A stretch of 64,000 bases of DNA from JANXSG01 sp038203935 (GTDB lineage: Bacteria > Armatimonadota > Chthonomonadetes > Chthonomonadales > Chthonomonadaceae): NCBI GenBank assembly GCA_038203935.1, contig JBBRDM010000001.1:17810-81809 (forward strand), read 5' to 3'. Both the position numbers and the translations under genes were made by a program. The notes below the pieces were generated by a model. It was not told the origin of the DNA and ran no database searches. It worked only from the letters and a program-made list of their open reading frames with translations. Positions 9,642-19,162 of the stretch are shown piece by piece (positions within the stretch are counted from its first letter, which is position 1; the number at the start of each line of letters is the position of its first letter).

Positions 9642-10583
9642 ATGAAGATCAAAGTAATGTATGTCCTGCTGCTTGCATCAACCAGCGTTACCGGATGCAA
9701 TGCGCAAAAACTCCCCAATGCCCAGATGACTCTCACACAAGCTCGAAAAGGGTTTGAAAACACTGTTCAGAATAACACCCGCCCTAAAGAGCCCGTTGAT
9801 CCCGCACCACCATCCATATTCAAGATGATAAAATACCTCTCGCCTGTGGGTAAATTATCCGCCTATCTCACACTCAATCCTAATGACGGAAAGAAGCACC
9901 CCGCGATGGTATGGATTACCGGTGGGGATTGCAACTCTATCGGTGACGTCTGGACACCGAAGCCGCGAAATAATGATCAAACCGAGGTGCAGTATCGGAG
10001 TGCAGGAATCGTAATGATGTATCCTTCCCTTCGTGGTGGAAATGATAATCCTGGATTAAAAGAGGGTTTTTATGGCGAAGTTGACGATGTTATTGCTGCC
10101 GTAAAGTATCTGAAGCAGCTGCCCTATGTCGATGCCTCTCATATCTACCTGGGCGGACATAGTACCGGCGGAACTTTAGCGATGCTGACAGGTGAGTCCA
10201 CCTCGCTTTTCCGGGCCATTTTCGCGTTCGGGCCTGTAGGTGATGTTTCAGGATACGGCACCGATTCTGGGTTTCTTCCCTTTGATATTTCAAATACGAA
10301 GGCAGTCAGGTTAAGATCTCCCGGATATTGGATGTCCTCGGTTACCTCTCCCATGTGGGTTTTCGAAGGCAGCGAACGCCCCGGGAATCGTACCTCTGTG
10401 GAGGCGATGGCCCAGTATTCACGAAATCCCAAAATTCACTTCCTTATTGTAGACGGTGCAAACCATTTCTCAATACTCGCTCCCACGAACAAATTGATAG
10501 CACAAAAAATTATCCAGGATACTGCTGAACCAGGCAAATTAACATTCTCAAAACAAGAAGTGGACGCAAATTTTAATCAATAA
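9642..10583 (+). CDS. Lipoprotein alpha/beta hydrolase (prolyl-oligopeptidase-like)
   Basis: 313 residues from the ATG at 9642. The frame is open further upstream into the dispersed element, but this start begins a lipoprotein signal (MKIKVMYVLLLAS) ending in the lipobox VTGC. The hydrolase core shows a DGKKHPAMVWITGGD oxyanion strand, the nucleophile elbow GGHSTGGT (Ser in G-H-S-T-G) and a C-terminal DGANHFSI carrying the catalytic His. The fold resembles dienelactone-hydrolase/S9 peptidases. It is likely a periplasmic or outer-surface esterase or peptidase; the substrate is unknown. Confidence 0.8.
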   Translation: MKIKVMYVLLLASTSVTGCNAQKLPNAQMTLTQARKGFENTVQNNTRPKEPVDPAPPSIFKMIKYLSPVGKLSAYLTLNPNDGKKHPAMVWITGGDCNSIGDVWTPKPRNNDQTEVQYRSAGIVMMYPSLRGGNDNPGLKEGFYGEVDDVIAAVKYLKQLPYVDASHIYLGGHSTGGTLAMLTGESTSLFRAIFAFGPVGDVSGYGTDSGFLPFDISNTKAVRLRSPGYWMSSVTSPMWVFEGSERPGNRTSVEAMAQYSRNPKIHFLIVDGANHFSILAPTNKLIAQKIIQDTAEPGKLTFSKQEVDANFNQ

Positions 10584-10633
10584 ATGCTCTCGATGAACGA
10601 AAACATACGCTAAGAAATCGGCAGCAGCATCGC

Positions 10634-11194
10634 TCATAATCTGGCATTAATCTCTGCCAGGTCAAATGCTTCGGGATCAAACTCCCCGCCGACCCATTCC
10701 AGCAGCTCTTTATGCTGCTCATGCTCGGGGTTGAATACCGCTTCCACAAATTCGAAATATCCCCACGGTCCTCCGCAGTCCTCCGGAGGACAGGCACGTT
10801 TTCCTGCAATACAGACTGGATAATTCTTACCCGGTTCTGCGGGCAATATCTTTTCCACTACGACCAGGTGATGCCAGCCATCGCCGAAGTCATAATCATA
10901 ACGAAATTTGCTCTTTTCGACAGGCGCTATCTGTGATAGATGAATCCGGCGTTCGTCCTGCATCCAGTTATTGAGTTCCGGGTCGGGAAGCGCATAGGTA
11001 ATATCTCCCACGCAAAAAGCATGCAGATGCGCATCTTCCCATCCCATCGCCGCCTGGATCAGACGATGCAATTTCGGCAGGAGAATCGTTCCCGGCACCT
11101 GCACACGCCGCCAGATCGGCGGGCGAATATACTCCAGAGTGATTTTGATCTGGTAGATGGTCACAGCTTTGTTATTGCTTACACTTGTTCGCAT
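10634..11194 (-). CDS. Plasmid pRiA4b ORF-3-family protein
   Basis: 186 residues. The start at 11194 is preceded by GGGGAGAAAAA; an upstream in-frame ATG at 11245 lacks such a site. The family signature is clear: YQIKITLEYIRPPIWRRVQV, then LHRLIQAAMGWEDAHLHAF, DYDFGDGWHHLVVVEK and ACPPEDCGGPWGYFEF. These proteins are common on plasmids and in mobile regions and lack a firm biochemical role. The next upstream gene on the same strand is a serine recombinase, which fits an accessory region. Confidence 0.9.
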   Translation of the reverse strand: MRTSVSNNKAVTIYQIKITLEYIRPPIWRRVQVPGTILLPKLHRLIQAAMGWEDAHLHAFCVGDITYALPDPELNNWMQDERRIHLSQIAPVEKSKFRYDYDFGDGWHHLVVVEKILPAEPGKNYPVCIAGKRACPPEDCGGPWGYFEFVEAVFNPEHEQHKELLEWVGGEFDPEAFDLAEINARL

Positions 11195-11257
11195 TTTTTC
11201 TCCCCGGCAGTCACCGCCAGCAGCGAAGCCCGGAATAGTATTCACGTTCTCCCGGCA

Positions 11258-11848
11258 TCAGCCGCTACCTCCCTTGCTCTTCTGTTTGCTGCTTCCCTCC
11301 GGCTGCACATATTTGTAATAAGTATTGCGGCAGACCCCTAATATTTCACATATCTCCGTGACCGAACGGGAAGTATCGTTTTTGAGCGCGAGAGCTGCTT
11401 TCTGCTTGTTTTTATCCATTACTCCTCTAGGGCGGCCGCCTGTTTTCCCCCGTGCCCGCGCCGAGGATAATCCTGCCATAGTACGTTCTCGAATCAGGTC
11501 CCGCTCAAATTCGGCCAGGGAGGCAAAGATATGAAAAATGAGTTTCCCGCCAGAAGTGGTCGTATCTATGTTTTCCTGCAGACACTTGAACCCGACACCT
11601 CGGGCGATCAGATCACGTACGGTCTCTACCAGATGCGGCAACGACCTTCCCAGGCGATCCAGTTTCCAGACAACCAGCGTATCTCCCTGACGGCACTCCT
11701 TGAGCGCTTCACTCAGGCCCGGCCTTTCTGCTTTTGCTCCGCTGGCAGTGTCGGAAAAAATTCGTTCACATGCAGCTTTTTCAAGCGCATCGTTTTGGAG
11801 ATCGAGATTCTGGTCGGTCGTCGAAATGCGGGCATACCCAATGAGCAT
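11258..11848 (-). CDS. Serine recombinase (resolvase/invertase family)
   Basis: 196 residues, full length for a small resolvase/invertase. The N-terminal catalytic domain begins MLIGYARISTTDQNLDLQ, with the nucleophile Ser in ARIST (residue 9). It also has SGAKAERPGLSEAL, VVWKLDRLGRSL and AEFERDLIRERT. The C-terminal helix-turn-helix reads SVTEICEILGVCRNTYYKYV. It would catalyse site-specific DNA inversion or resolution. No transposase accompanies it. AT-rich DNA upstream could hold its crossover site, but no clear paired sites were identified. Confidence 0.92.
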   Translation of the reverse strand: MLIGYARISTTDQNLDLQNDALEKAACERIFSDTASGAKAERPGLSEALKECRQGDTLVVWKLDRLGRSLPHLVETVRDLIARGVGFKCLQENIDTTTSGGKLIFHIFASLAEFERDLIRERTMAGLSSARARGKTGGRPRGVMDKNKQKAALALKNDTSRSVTEICEILGVCRNTYYKYVQPEGSSKQKSKGGSG

Positions 11849-12073
11849 GAAAACAACTCCTCCACTTTTATTTGCAGGAGTGTTGTACCACGATATTCAT
11901 CCAATGTCAACGGAATTGGTATTTTGTTTTTGTATACCGGTTTTGTGGTATATATTTGAAGGCGTACGGGATTTAACGGAGGCTGTTTTGTGTGGAATAG
12001 AATTAGTTCACGAAAACGACCGTTTTAATGAACACATATTTCGGCTCATAATCCAAAGTGAGATTTTCTTATA

Positions 12074-12285
12074 TCATATTCGAGATAAATTGTGAACTGG
12101 ATTGGCTGTGGCGAAAGTGCAATTAATATCTGGGTGTAGTTCCGAGTATTGCAGAGGTGGTATGACATCCACATAATCTTCCGTCGAAATAGTGGACAAT
12201 TTGTTAAGAGGGTATCGCAGCTCGGGTGGATTATCCCAGTCCAGAAGCATTTGAACAAAGGCATAAACAACGCCTAACTAGCTTG
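12074..12285 (-). pseudogene. Gene fragment of unknown family
   Basis: The minus strand gives an uninterrupted frame with protein-like composition: VVYAFVQMLLDWDNPPELRY, then PLNKLSTISTEDYVDVIPPL and QYSELHPDINCTF, ending in a TGA at 12074-12076. A stop precedes it at about 12286 and there is no proper start, so it looks like the 3' remnant of a gene. I do not recognise the family. The rest of the 11849-12377 gap is AT-rich without other visible features. Confidence 0.4.
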
Positions 12286-12377
12286 AATACCCCCTTCACT
12301 TAATGTCTAAAAAAAGGGGAGGTTCAATTATCATAACATATGCATGAGAAATTAGTAAATAAAGTGAATCTAATAGC

Positions 12378-13151
12378 ATGAAAATGTTTCGATACAAAAC
12401 GAAATATATAATTGTATTTTTTGCATTATCCATTGTTATGCTTGGTTCATTCTATCTCATAAAAGATGCATGCAGGCGGCAATTAAACTATAAATTAATT
12501 ATCGCGATTAAACGAAATGAAACCTGTAATGCTTTGACATTATTATCTCATGGCGCTGATCCCAATGCACAAGATTTACCAAGTGATGATAGAGATTGGT
12601 TGTCAAAGATCAAAGATATATTCAGTGGGAATTGGCATCGTGATAATAATGAATCAACAGCATTGATAGTCCAATTATGTCGACATAATGGGGATTTTCT
12701 TCCAGAGAATATAGAACTAGCTCAAGTACTATTAGAAAGGGGAGCCGATATCAACAGTAAGGACAATGAAGGGGATACTCCGCTATTGCTTTCAGTAATG
12801 TCAGGGAAAAAAGATACATTTAAGTTGCTTCTTAAATTAGGTGCAGATGTAAATGTTGCGGATAAATATGGAGTTACGCCTTTGATGAGAGCTGCAGAGG
12901 ATAATGATGCTGAGATTATTAATGATTTGATAAATAAGGGAGCAAATGTTAATGCTCAAACTCAATCTGGCTCCACCGCATTGATGTTTGCGACTTACAA
13001 TGGAGATAATGATGCATTAAAGATATTATGCGACCATCATCCTAATATTCAACTTAAAAATAAAGACGGAGAAACTGCGATAGATATCGCTAAAAAAAGG
13101 CATATGATAGATATGAATGAAAGTATATCTATCATAAATCACGTCCGGTAA
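12378..13151 (+). CDS. Membrane-anchored ankyrin-repeat protein
   Basis: 257 residues. A single N-terminal membrane helix (about 10-28, YIIVFFALSIVMLGSFYLI) is followed by ankyrin repeats: HGADPNAQ, LLERGADINSKDNEGDTPLL, LLKLGADVNVADKYGVTPLM, LINKGANVNAQTQSGSTALM and KNKDGETAIDIAKKR. Ankyrin repeats bind proteins; with this topology they would face the periplasm. The gene is clearly more AT-rich than most of the window, as is the neighbour at 13330, which suggests acquisition by transfer. A related ankyrin gene with a signal peptide lies at 43688. Confidence 0.85.
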   Translation: MKMFRYKTKYIIVFFALSIVMLGSFYLIKDACRRQLNYKLIIAIKRNETCNALTLLSHGADPNAQDLPSDDRDWLSKIKDIFSGNWHRDNNESTALIVQLCRHNGDFLPENIELAQVLLERGADINSKDNEGDTPLLLSVMSGKKDTFKLLLKLGADVNVADKYGVTPLMRAAEDNDAEIINDLINKGANVNAQTQSGSTALMFATYNGDNDALKILCDHHPNIQLKNKDGETAIDIAKKRHMIDMNESISIINHVR

Positions 13152-13279
13152 ATCACAGAATAATTAAAAGAGGTATTGATCAGCAGAAACTAAACATATA
13201 ACCCATGAGTGAAATAGCTTTATAAATGATGGAAGAAGGCCCATCCATCTCATTCAATTTATCGACAAAAATTATCTAA

Positions 13280-13326
13280 CGGCAAGAACATCAAATTCCA
13301 TTTCACGCTGGACCAATACAATAGAA
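13280..13326 (-). repeat. Short remnant homologous to 32289-32337
   Basis: Read on the minus strand this gives SIVLVQREMEFDVLAVR and a stop; the segment at 32289 on the plus strand gives ILAVLVQRELEFEVRA and a stop. At DNA level TATTGGT.CAGCGTGAA.TGG continues as an imperfect match. Both look like 3' ends of one duplicated, otherwise lost, gene. Confidence 0.5.
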
Positions 13327-13329
13327 GCT

Positions 13330-14049
13330 CTATTTAGTATCTTCTTTCAACTCTGCAGGTAATATAGGAAGGCCGTAAGTTTTAAAGAATTGGTAAACTT
13401 CCATGTTCTTTTTTGAATAAGGATCCCTATCTACGTATAAAGGCTCCTTATAAATTTTATCAACTAATTTTTCATTGTCATTATCAGAAATCATAAATAC
13501 TCTTAGTTGATCTATTATTTGCATGTGAGAATAAACTACATAATTGCTTATTTTTGTTAGATCTTTTTTTACGTAGTGGTTAATTTTTCCTTTAATTTCA
13601 CAGTGTTTGCTATATATATAGTTCATGAGATTGTTAATTTTTTTAATCTTTCTATAATGTGAGCGTTTAGTATATAAGTTCAACATATACACAAGTTTGT
13701 CTTTACCATCTTTTCGCTGAAAACAATAGAATTTTTCAACTGGGTTTCCATTTATGTACATATCGTGTAGTAATGCATACATTCTATCTGCCCTGCGAAA
13801 TGGGAATATAGCATACCCCCCCTGCTCCATAGTAGAGGTAATATCGATGCCATAATGGCTCCCTACACGGAATAGAAATTGATATCTTTCCAGTGCTAAT
13901 TTCTTCTCTTTTGGGTTTTGGTTGACATACCAAGGTGTCGTTTTTTCCGGAGGTGAATCATTTTGTGATTGCGCAATTGAGCCAGTACGAAATGTGACAT
14001 AGATTACGAAAACTAACGCTAAGAAAACGACATATTTATTCTTGTACAT
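13330..14049 (-). CDS. Exported hypothetical protein
   Basis: 239 residues with an N-terminal signal peptide (about 1-27, MYKNKYVVFLALVFVIYVTF then RTGSIAQS). The mature part is lysine/tyrosine-rich and mostly helical, with no recognised domain. Base composition is AT-rich like the ankyrin gene at 12378, with which it is convergent. Directly upstream on the same strand lies an open C-terminal coding fragment (14052-14304). I do not know its function. Confidence 0.7.
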   Translation of the reverse strand: MYKNKYVVFLALVFVIYVTFRTGSIAQSQNDSPPEKTTPWYVNQNPKEKKLALERYQFLFRVGSHYGIDITSTMEQGGYAIFPFRRADRMYALLHDMYINGNPVEKFYCFQRKDGKDKLVYMLNLYTKRSHYRKIKKINNLMNYIYSKHCEIKGKINHYVKKDLTKISNYVVYSHMQIIDQLRVFMISDNDNEKLVDKIYKEPLYVDRDPYSKKNMEVYQFFKTYGLPILPAELKEDTK

Positions 14050-14051
14050 GG

Positions 14052-14304
14052 TTATCCTCTTGAGAAGCTTGGCTGCTTAGTAAATTGACTGGAATCGCAC
14101 TTTTTACTAGGGTTTCCAAGTGAAGAGGAGTAGCCTGGGCCTGCATTCACACGTGGATTATTTTTCGGAAAAAGCTGAGGATCTGGTTGGAAACCCAGCC
14201 CATCTGAGACTTTTGGGTTACTCCAAGTCGCAGTACTATATGCATTGCCACACGTCCCGCCTTGTGTATCTGATCCACTAACTGATCTTGCTTGCAGCTA
14301 AGGA
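14052..14304 (-). pseudogene. C-terminal coding fragment upstream of the exported hypothetical gene
   Basis: An open frame with no proper start reads LQARSVSGSDTQGGTCGNAY, then STATWSNPKVSDGLGFQPDP and further Asn/Pro/Gly-rich sequence ending SFSRG and a stop at 14052-14054. Composition and low-complexity style suggest a real protein C-terminus, perhaps from a secreted or RHS-like protein, truncated at the boundary with the gene at 14395. The assignment is tentative. Confidence 0.35.
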
Positions 14305-14394
14305 TGGAAGTGAATAAGCAGGGGCATAAGCACTCTGGCTGCCGGCACTGCGGTCTGTGTGGCGAAACGGAGCTGCCAGGATGCCCGATACGAG

Positions 14395-17300
14395 TTATTT
14401 GCCCCAATCGAACTCGACCTGGTTCTCCCAGTGTTCGACCCAATCGACGTGAAAAGAGCCGCCATGCTTGGCCACACTTCTCCCGCGTGATAACTCCATA
14501 CAGCCTGCTCCCACATTGTCGTTGACTCGGAAAGAAAACTTTATAGGCTTTCCGGCATCCTTTTGCTCTTTCACCAGTGGAATCTCCGACCACGGAATGG
14601 CCGCCTCTACAATCCTGGTCGCCCCATCGTGGACCACTACAAGCTTACCGTTCATTACCGGCCCATCAAAAGAAGATTTCGGCTGGCGTGGATAGAAGTG
14701 TTTCAGGGGCATGCCGGGCGCATTCAAACGCCAGATCTCCGTGCCCCCGCCGTACTTTGATGCCACCTGGTTCAACGCATACTCGTAGTCGGTATCCTGC
14801 GAAACCGTGTAGTCCGGCATTGTGCCCGGCGGGTTAGGATAGAAGCGTTTCTTCTCCTGAGGGAGGACATTAAAAGCGATCTGAACATTGTCGAAGTTCG
14901 GAAAGTTGCCAGACGGCAGGATAGGGTCCATGCGGTAGGAGTATCGCCGCACATCATCCGGCCACTTCAGCGATTGAGGCGTGTCGGAATCACTGTCCAG
15001 CACCGGGGCTGTTCCTGAGCTCTTCAGCCGTTTTACATAGGATATGGGTGGGTAGAAGAACTGGTCCTCGTCGCGGGTCGCGAATCGCAGCGTACCTTCG
15101 TCCGGAGTGGTGTCGGCGATCTTAGCAGCAAAATAGAAATAAGTATCATCGTAGGCGAGGTATCCGGCAGCGACACCCTGCCCGATGCTCGCTTGAAACG
15201 GTTTGAAAGGGAACCAGGCTGCCTCAGTCACGGTCTGTCCGCTCTCGGCGCTGATAATCGTCTGCGGCAGCACACCTGCCCAGTCGTCGAGTTTGCCATC
15301 TACCGTAATCGTGCGTTTTGAAATAACATTGACGTGCATGTCTTCGTGATGAATAGCGGTCCCGTCACTGCCCGCGTCGAAGCGAAATGTGAGTGGGTAG
15401 GTATTGCTGTCCGCAGGCTTGCCGCTGACTACTTGCAGCATAGTCTGCTTCGTTTCATGCGGAGCGAAGGCCAGGGATTGCGTGGATGGCGCTAAAGTCA
15501 GATCCCCAAGCTTTGCTGTCAATACGCCTTTTATCGGCCGATTGAGAACATTGGTGAGCGTCATATTCAGCGTGGGACGTGATGCAATTGGTGTGGTTAG
15601 ATCGTGCGCCACTACCGCAAGCGGCTCGATGCCCTCGATGCGTGCGGCGCGGATTGCGGCCAGCAGCGCGGCAAAAGAGCCCGGGCGGCCATCCCCGCGC
15701 AGAAAGAAGCCCCGACCGTCCAGGGGGATCACGATGCTGCCAGCCGTAGCCGGGACAGGATTGCCGTAGAAGTCGTAGGCGCGCGCTTTGCCGCCTCGAT
15801 CCGAAAGTGTTATTGTCGCACCGGAAAGAGTCTCCGGCGTATCCAGCATTTTCAACAGCGCCGTGCGGCGGTCGGTTGGCCTCTTACTTACCTCCGATTC
15901 GGGCGTTTTTGCGGCTGGCACAGCGGCTGCAGCGCGCACCGACGGATTCGCAATGTCGGGTTTCAGAGCAGCCAGCTGCTTGCGCAAAGCCTCTTTATGG
16001 GCCACTTCATTCAGTCCGCGAGCGGTGCGGAAGAGCAGGTTGTCGGAGCCGAACTCCTCGCCCAAATCGCCGACGACCACGATCGTGCCGTCCTCGGGAT
16101 TGGGTTTCGCTCCGCTGCCGTTCAGGCCGGAAAATGCCATCACCCAGGGCAGGCCGTTCTTGAATACCAGCTCCTTAAACGGGCGGTCACCGAGAAAATG
16201 CTGCGCTGCGCCGACGGAAGCAGCTACCGACCATGCATTGCTGCCTTCATGAATGTTGCCGCCAAAAATGCCCATCGCCCGGTCGTATCCGGCGGACCGG
16301 TTAGCGGCAATTACAGCGGCCACACGATCGTCTGTATTGGCTACCCAACTCTCGGTATCCCATATTCGCACACGCCCACGAGGCCCTTTACGATCAACCC
16401 AGGGCTTGTAGCCAGCGAAAGATGCCATTCCCTGATAGTGCACACTCAGGAAGTCGAAATCGGGCAGAAAACTATCGCTGCCATCTGCGAAGAGTTTATC
16501 GAGCGCATTCGAGGATGAATCGCAGCCGCCGACCAGGACATCTACCCCGGCCTGCGTCCGCGCCTGTTTTACCCCTTCCGCCATCTTCGTGTACATCTCG
16601 CGATAGCGCAGCATGTCGGCTCCCCAGCCGGAGATGGAGATGCCTTCCCAGGGTTCATTCCAGAGGGAGAATGCAGTAATGGGGCCTTTGGGCCAGCCAG
16701 AATCGGCACAGAGGCGCGCGACAAACTTCTTGAAATCCTCGTCATAACTCGGCAGCCAGGCCAGATCGAACTTGGAGTCGATCATCGTATTGTGATCATC
16801 CAGCCAGGGACGCGGACGACCGAGCGGCTGCATGGGCCCGGTAAATTCACCACCTCCCACCATCGCAAGCACCGTAATACCATTATCCTGAAACTCTTTG
16901 AGCTGCCTGAGCTGCTCCCGATACCACGGCTCAAAATCTTTGTCGGTAGTCGGCTTGTAGCTGAACCCCCAGCGAATTGCACGCACTCCAAGCCGTCCCA
17001 GTACCTTCGGACCCAGATCATCCAGGCTCAAAGCGGGATATTGACCATGGGCAGCTTCCGGCTTGAAGGTGCGTACGCACGACGCAACGAAGCTCTTTCC
17101 AAGCTGCGATCCCAAATCCAGTACCAGGGCGTAGGCTCCAAAGCGAGCCGGAATATCCGGCGTTATCGTGAACGTTGCCGAAGCCTTCGGAGCAGCATGC
17201 ACAGAAATCGGTATCGTGCCTATATCACCGATTTTGTAAACTGTCGGAACCCAGATATCGCCGGCTTTCCCTCGTGTTCCGTAGGCGATAATGGCGAGCT

Positions 17301-17577
17301 TTCCCGAAGCTTGCAGAGGTATGTCACGATGGTTGTCGACTCGGATGGTAAACACTGCCCTATCGCCTGGCCAGAGAATGCTGCCTGGGCTGCTGCATTG
17401 AACAAGCTCCGTGCTGTAGATGTCGCCGGGTGGATTTTTATCCAGGCCGAACACCTTGTCAAAGTCGGTCATCCCTCTCCCGGTGACCATCTGCGACATT
17501 ACAGCAGGGGCTCCAGAAAGCAGAAGCATTGTGACTATCGCAATCATATACATACGAAAACATTTATCTATGCTCAT
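14395..17577 (-). CDS. Large secreted glycoside-hydrolase-like protein with C-terminal CBM9-like domain
   Basis: 1060 residues with a signal peptide (1-29). After an N-terminal beta-domain (about 50-170), a TIM-barrel-like part (about 180-500) carries the candidate acid/base WNEPW (Glu308) and candidate nucleophile WDTESW (Glu409), as in clan A glycosidases such as GH39-type families. A beta-sandwich region follows. From about residue 755 (VDGKLDDWAGVLPQ) to the end lies a CBM9/DOMON-like domain. The 14-nt overlap with the upstream TPR gene places it last in an operon with a pseudopilin. It probably acts on an extracellular polysaccharide; the exact family and substrate are not determined. 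Confidence 0.75.
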   Translation of the reverse strand: MSIDKCFRMYMIAIVTMLLLSGAPAVMSQMVTGRGMTDFDKVFGLDKNPPGDIYSTELVQCSSPGSILWPGDRAVFTIRVDNHRDIPLQASGKLAIIAYGTRGKAGDIWVPTVYKIGDIGTIPISVHAAPKASATFTITPDIPARFGAYALVLDLGSQLGKSFVASCVRTFKPEAAHGQYPALSLDDLGPKVLGRLGVRAIRWGFSYKPTTDKDFEPWYREQLRQLKEFQDNGITVLAMVGGGEFTGPMQPLGRPRPWLDDHNTMIDSKFDLAWLPSYDEDFKKFVARLCADSGWPKGPITAFSLWNEPWEGISISGWGADMLRYREMYTKMAEGVKQARTQAGVDVLVGGCDSSSNALDKLFADGSDSFLPDFDFLSVHYQGMASFAGYKPWVDRKGPRGRVRIWDTESWVANTDDRVAAVIAANRSAGYDRAMGIFGGNIHEGSNAWSVAASVGAAQHFLGDRPFKELVFKNGLPWVMAFSGLNGSGAKPNPEDGTIVVVGDLGEEFGSDNLLFRTARGLNEVAHKEALRKQLAALKPDIANPSVRAAAAVPAAKTPESEVSKRPTDRRTALLKMLDTPETLSGATITLSDRGGKARAYDFYGNPVPATAGSIVIPLDGRGFFLRGDGRPGSFAALLAAIRAARIEGIEPLAVVAHDLTTPIASRPTLNMTLTNVLNRPIKGVLTAKLGDLTLAPSTQSLAFAPHETKQTMLQVVSGKPADSNTYPLTFRFDAGSDGTAIHHEDMHVNVISKRTITVDGKLDDWAGVLPQTIISAESGQTVTEAAWFPFKPFQASIGQGVAAGYLAYDDTYFYFAAKIADTTPDEGTLRFATRDEDQFFYPPISYVKRLKSSGTAPVLDSDSDTPQSLKWPDDVRRYSYRMDPILPSGNFPNFDNVQIAFNVLPQEKKRFYPNPPGTMPDYTVSQDTDYEYALNQVASKYGGGTEIWRLNAPGMPLKHFYPRQPKSSFDGPVMNGKLVVVHDGATRIVEAAIPWSEIPLVKEQKDAGKPIKFSFRVNDNVGAGCMELSRGRSVAKHGGSFHVDWVEHWENQVEFDWGK

Positions 17578-19162
17578 TTTGACCCTGTTTCTTTGAAACG
17601 CCGTGCTTCAGGCTGCTCTCCACCATTGCGATGAACAGGCTCATGGACGGCAGTTGATCTATCATCTTAAGCTTTGCTTCAAAGCTGTTTAATTCCGCCT
17701 GCACCGCCGCATCTTCCGGGTGAAACCTTAGATAGGCTCCATACTCGAAGATCGCTTTCGCATTTTCTCCACTCAACTTGTACTCGCGGGCGAGTTTGAG
17801 GTGGAGTACATAATCGCGTGGGTGAAGATCGAGCAATTCCGAGGTGTGGGTACGTTCCTGATATTGGGATTGCAATTGGTGAAAGTTATGAAGGGCAATA
17901 TCCGCGCGAGATCGATTTCCATTCCGAACGAAGGCGCGGTAGAGCGCATACCAGCCCTCTGCGATCTGAGGCACTAATGTAACCGCACGCTGCAGAGCCT
18001 GGATTGCCTGCTTGTCATCGCCCTGCAGGTAGGCAAGCCTACCGAGATGATACCAGGCGAAATCACTGCTCTGATCAAGGCGAAGGGCTTCTTTAAGCAT
18101 GCGATCCGCCTCCTGTAAGCGTTCTGGAGTGGGCTTACTGTCAAGCAAAAAAGCGCCCAGCCTCGAGAGAGCGTCCGCATCATGCGGGGCGAGTTGAACA
18201 GCACGCCTATACAGCTGCTCAGCCTCATCCATTCGGTTATTGACGACTAGCATTTCAGCAAGATCAATAAGATAGAGGGCGTCCGTCGGATCCAGATTCG
18301 ATGCCCGTCTATAGGCTTCCTCAGCCTGATGGCTCTGAACATCCTGCCCGCCATACGCCTGTCCCAGGGTGTGCCAGTAACGTGCGTTTTGAGGCGCCGC
18401 TTCTGCCGCCAATGCCAGACGGCGCGCGGCCTCCTTTTTGAAGCCGGCTTCCAGCAGCCAGTTTCCCAGCACGAATTGCGCCTGCGGGAGTCGTTCGTCA
18501 AGATCGGCTGCCCGTTCAAGAAGCAAGAAAGCCTCTTCCTGATTGCCCTGCGCAGCGCTTGTCAAACCAGCGCCTTCACAGGCTCGTGCAGAATCAGGAC
18601 AGAGCGCAAGAACAGCCATATAACCACTTTTTGCTTCAGGAAGACGCTTTTGTGCGCGGAGCGCATCGGCGTCTCGCAGCAGCAGCGGAATCGAGACGCT
18701 TCCAGGAAGCTGTTCCATTTGAGCGCTGCGATTTTCTGGCAGGAGAGCGTGGTGGGCCGGTACACTATCGGAATGAAGCTTCAGGTAACTGGATAGAATC
18801 GCAGCCGTATCCTGCTGTGCGTTGGGGCCGCTCGTCGTGATCGCATATCCAATCCATGCGTCCTCATTGTCGCTCGCGTGGTGTGCTGCCCGTTCAAATG
18901 CTGCATGCGCTGCCGCCATGTTCCCCATCTGGAGCCAGCGCCGCCCCAGATAAAACGAGGGATCTGGGGAATTCGGATTACGGCGCACAGCGGTTTCAAG
19001 TTCCAGGAGAGAAGCCATTTGCAGCTTCTTCTCTGCTCGTTTCGAAGCGGTCCGCAGGCCGATTGCTATAGCTGTTAGTGCGATCAGTCCACAGAGAAGG
19101 ATCGGCAGCCGCTTATGTGCCGACCAGTCCCTCATAGTTCGTATAGCCAACAGCATTGTCAT
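17564..19162 (-). CDS. Membrane-anchored TPR-repeat protein
   Basis: 532 residues. One N-terminal membrane helix (about 18-36, KRLPILLCGLIALTAIAIGL) is followed by at least ten tetratricopeptide repeats such as DPSFYLGRRWLQMGNMAAAH, EAYRRASNLDPTDALYLIDL and WYHLGRLAYLQGDDKQAIQAL (shortened). TPRs are protein-interaction scaffolds. Its start codon overlaps the stop of the upstream small gene (TAATG), and its end overlaps the next gene, indicating translational coupling. It probably organises or assists an envelope-associated secretion process (inference). Confidence 0.85.
   Translation of the reverse strand: MTMLLAIRTMRDWSAHKRLPILLCGLIALTAIAIGLRTASKRAEKKLQMASLLELETAVRRNPNSPDPSFYLGRRWLQMGNMAAAHAAFERAAHHASDNEDAWIGYAITTSGPNAQQDTAAILSSYLKLHSDSVPAHHALLPENRSAQMEQLPGSVSIPLLLRDADALRAQKRLPEAKSGYMAVLALCPDSARACEGAGLTSAAQGNQEEAFLLLERAADLDERLPQAQFVLGNWLLEAGFKKEAARRLALAAEAAPQNARYWHTLGQAYGGQDVQSHQAEEAYRRASNLDPTDALYLIDLAEMLVVNNRMDEAEQLYRRAVQLAPHDADALSRLGAFLLDSKPTPERLQEADRMLKEALRLDQSSDFAWYHLGRLAYLQGDDKQAIQALQRAVTLVPQIAEGWYALYRAFVRNGNRSRADIALHNFHQLQSQYQERTHTSELLDLHPRDYVLHLKLAREYKLSGENAKAIFEYGAYLRFHPEDAAVQAELNSFEAKLKMIDQLPSMSLFIAMVESSLKHGVSKKQGQNEHR

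Noticed and set aside
11258..11848. Recombinase as part of a complete Tn3-type transposon
   Set aside because: No transposase gene and no 38-bp-type terminal inverted repeats were seen around it.
15604..16518. 304-codon plus-strand open frame antisense to the glycosidase gene
   Set aside because: It lies wholly opposite a clearly coding gene, has low-complexity basic/Cys-rich composition and no domain; a GC-rich shadow frame.
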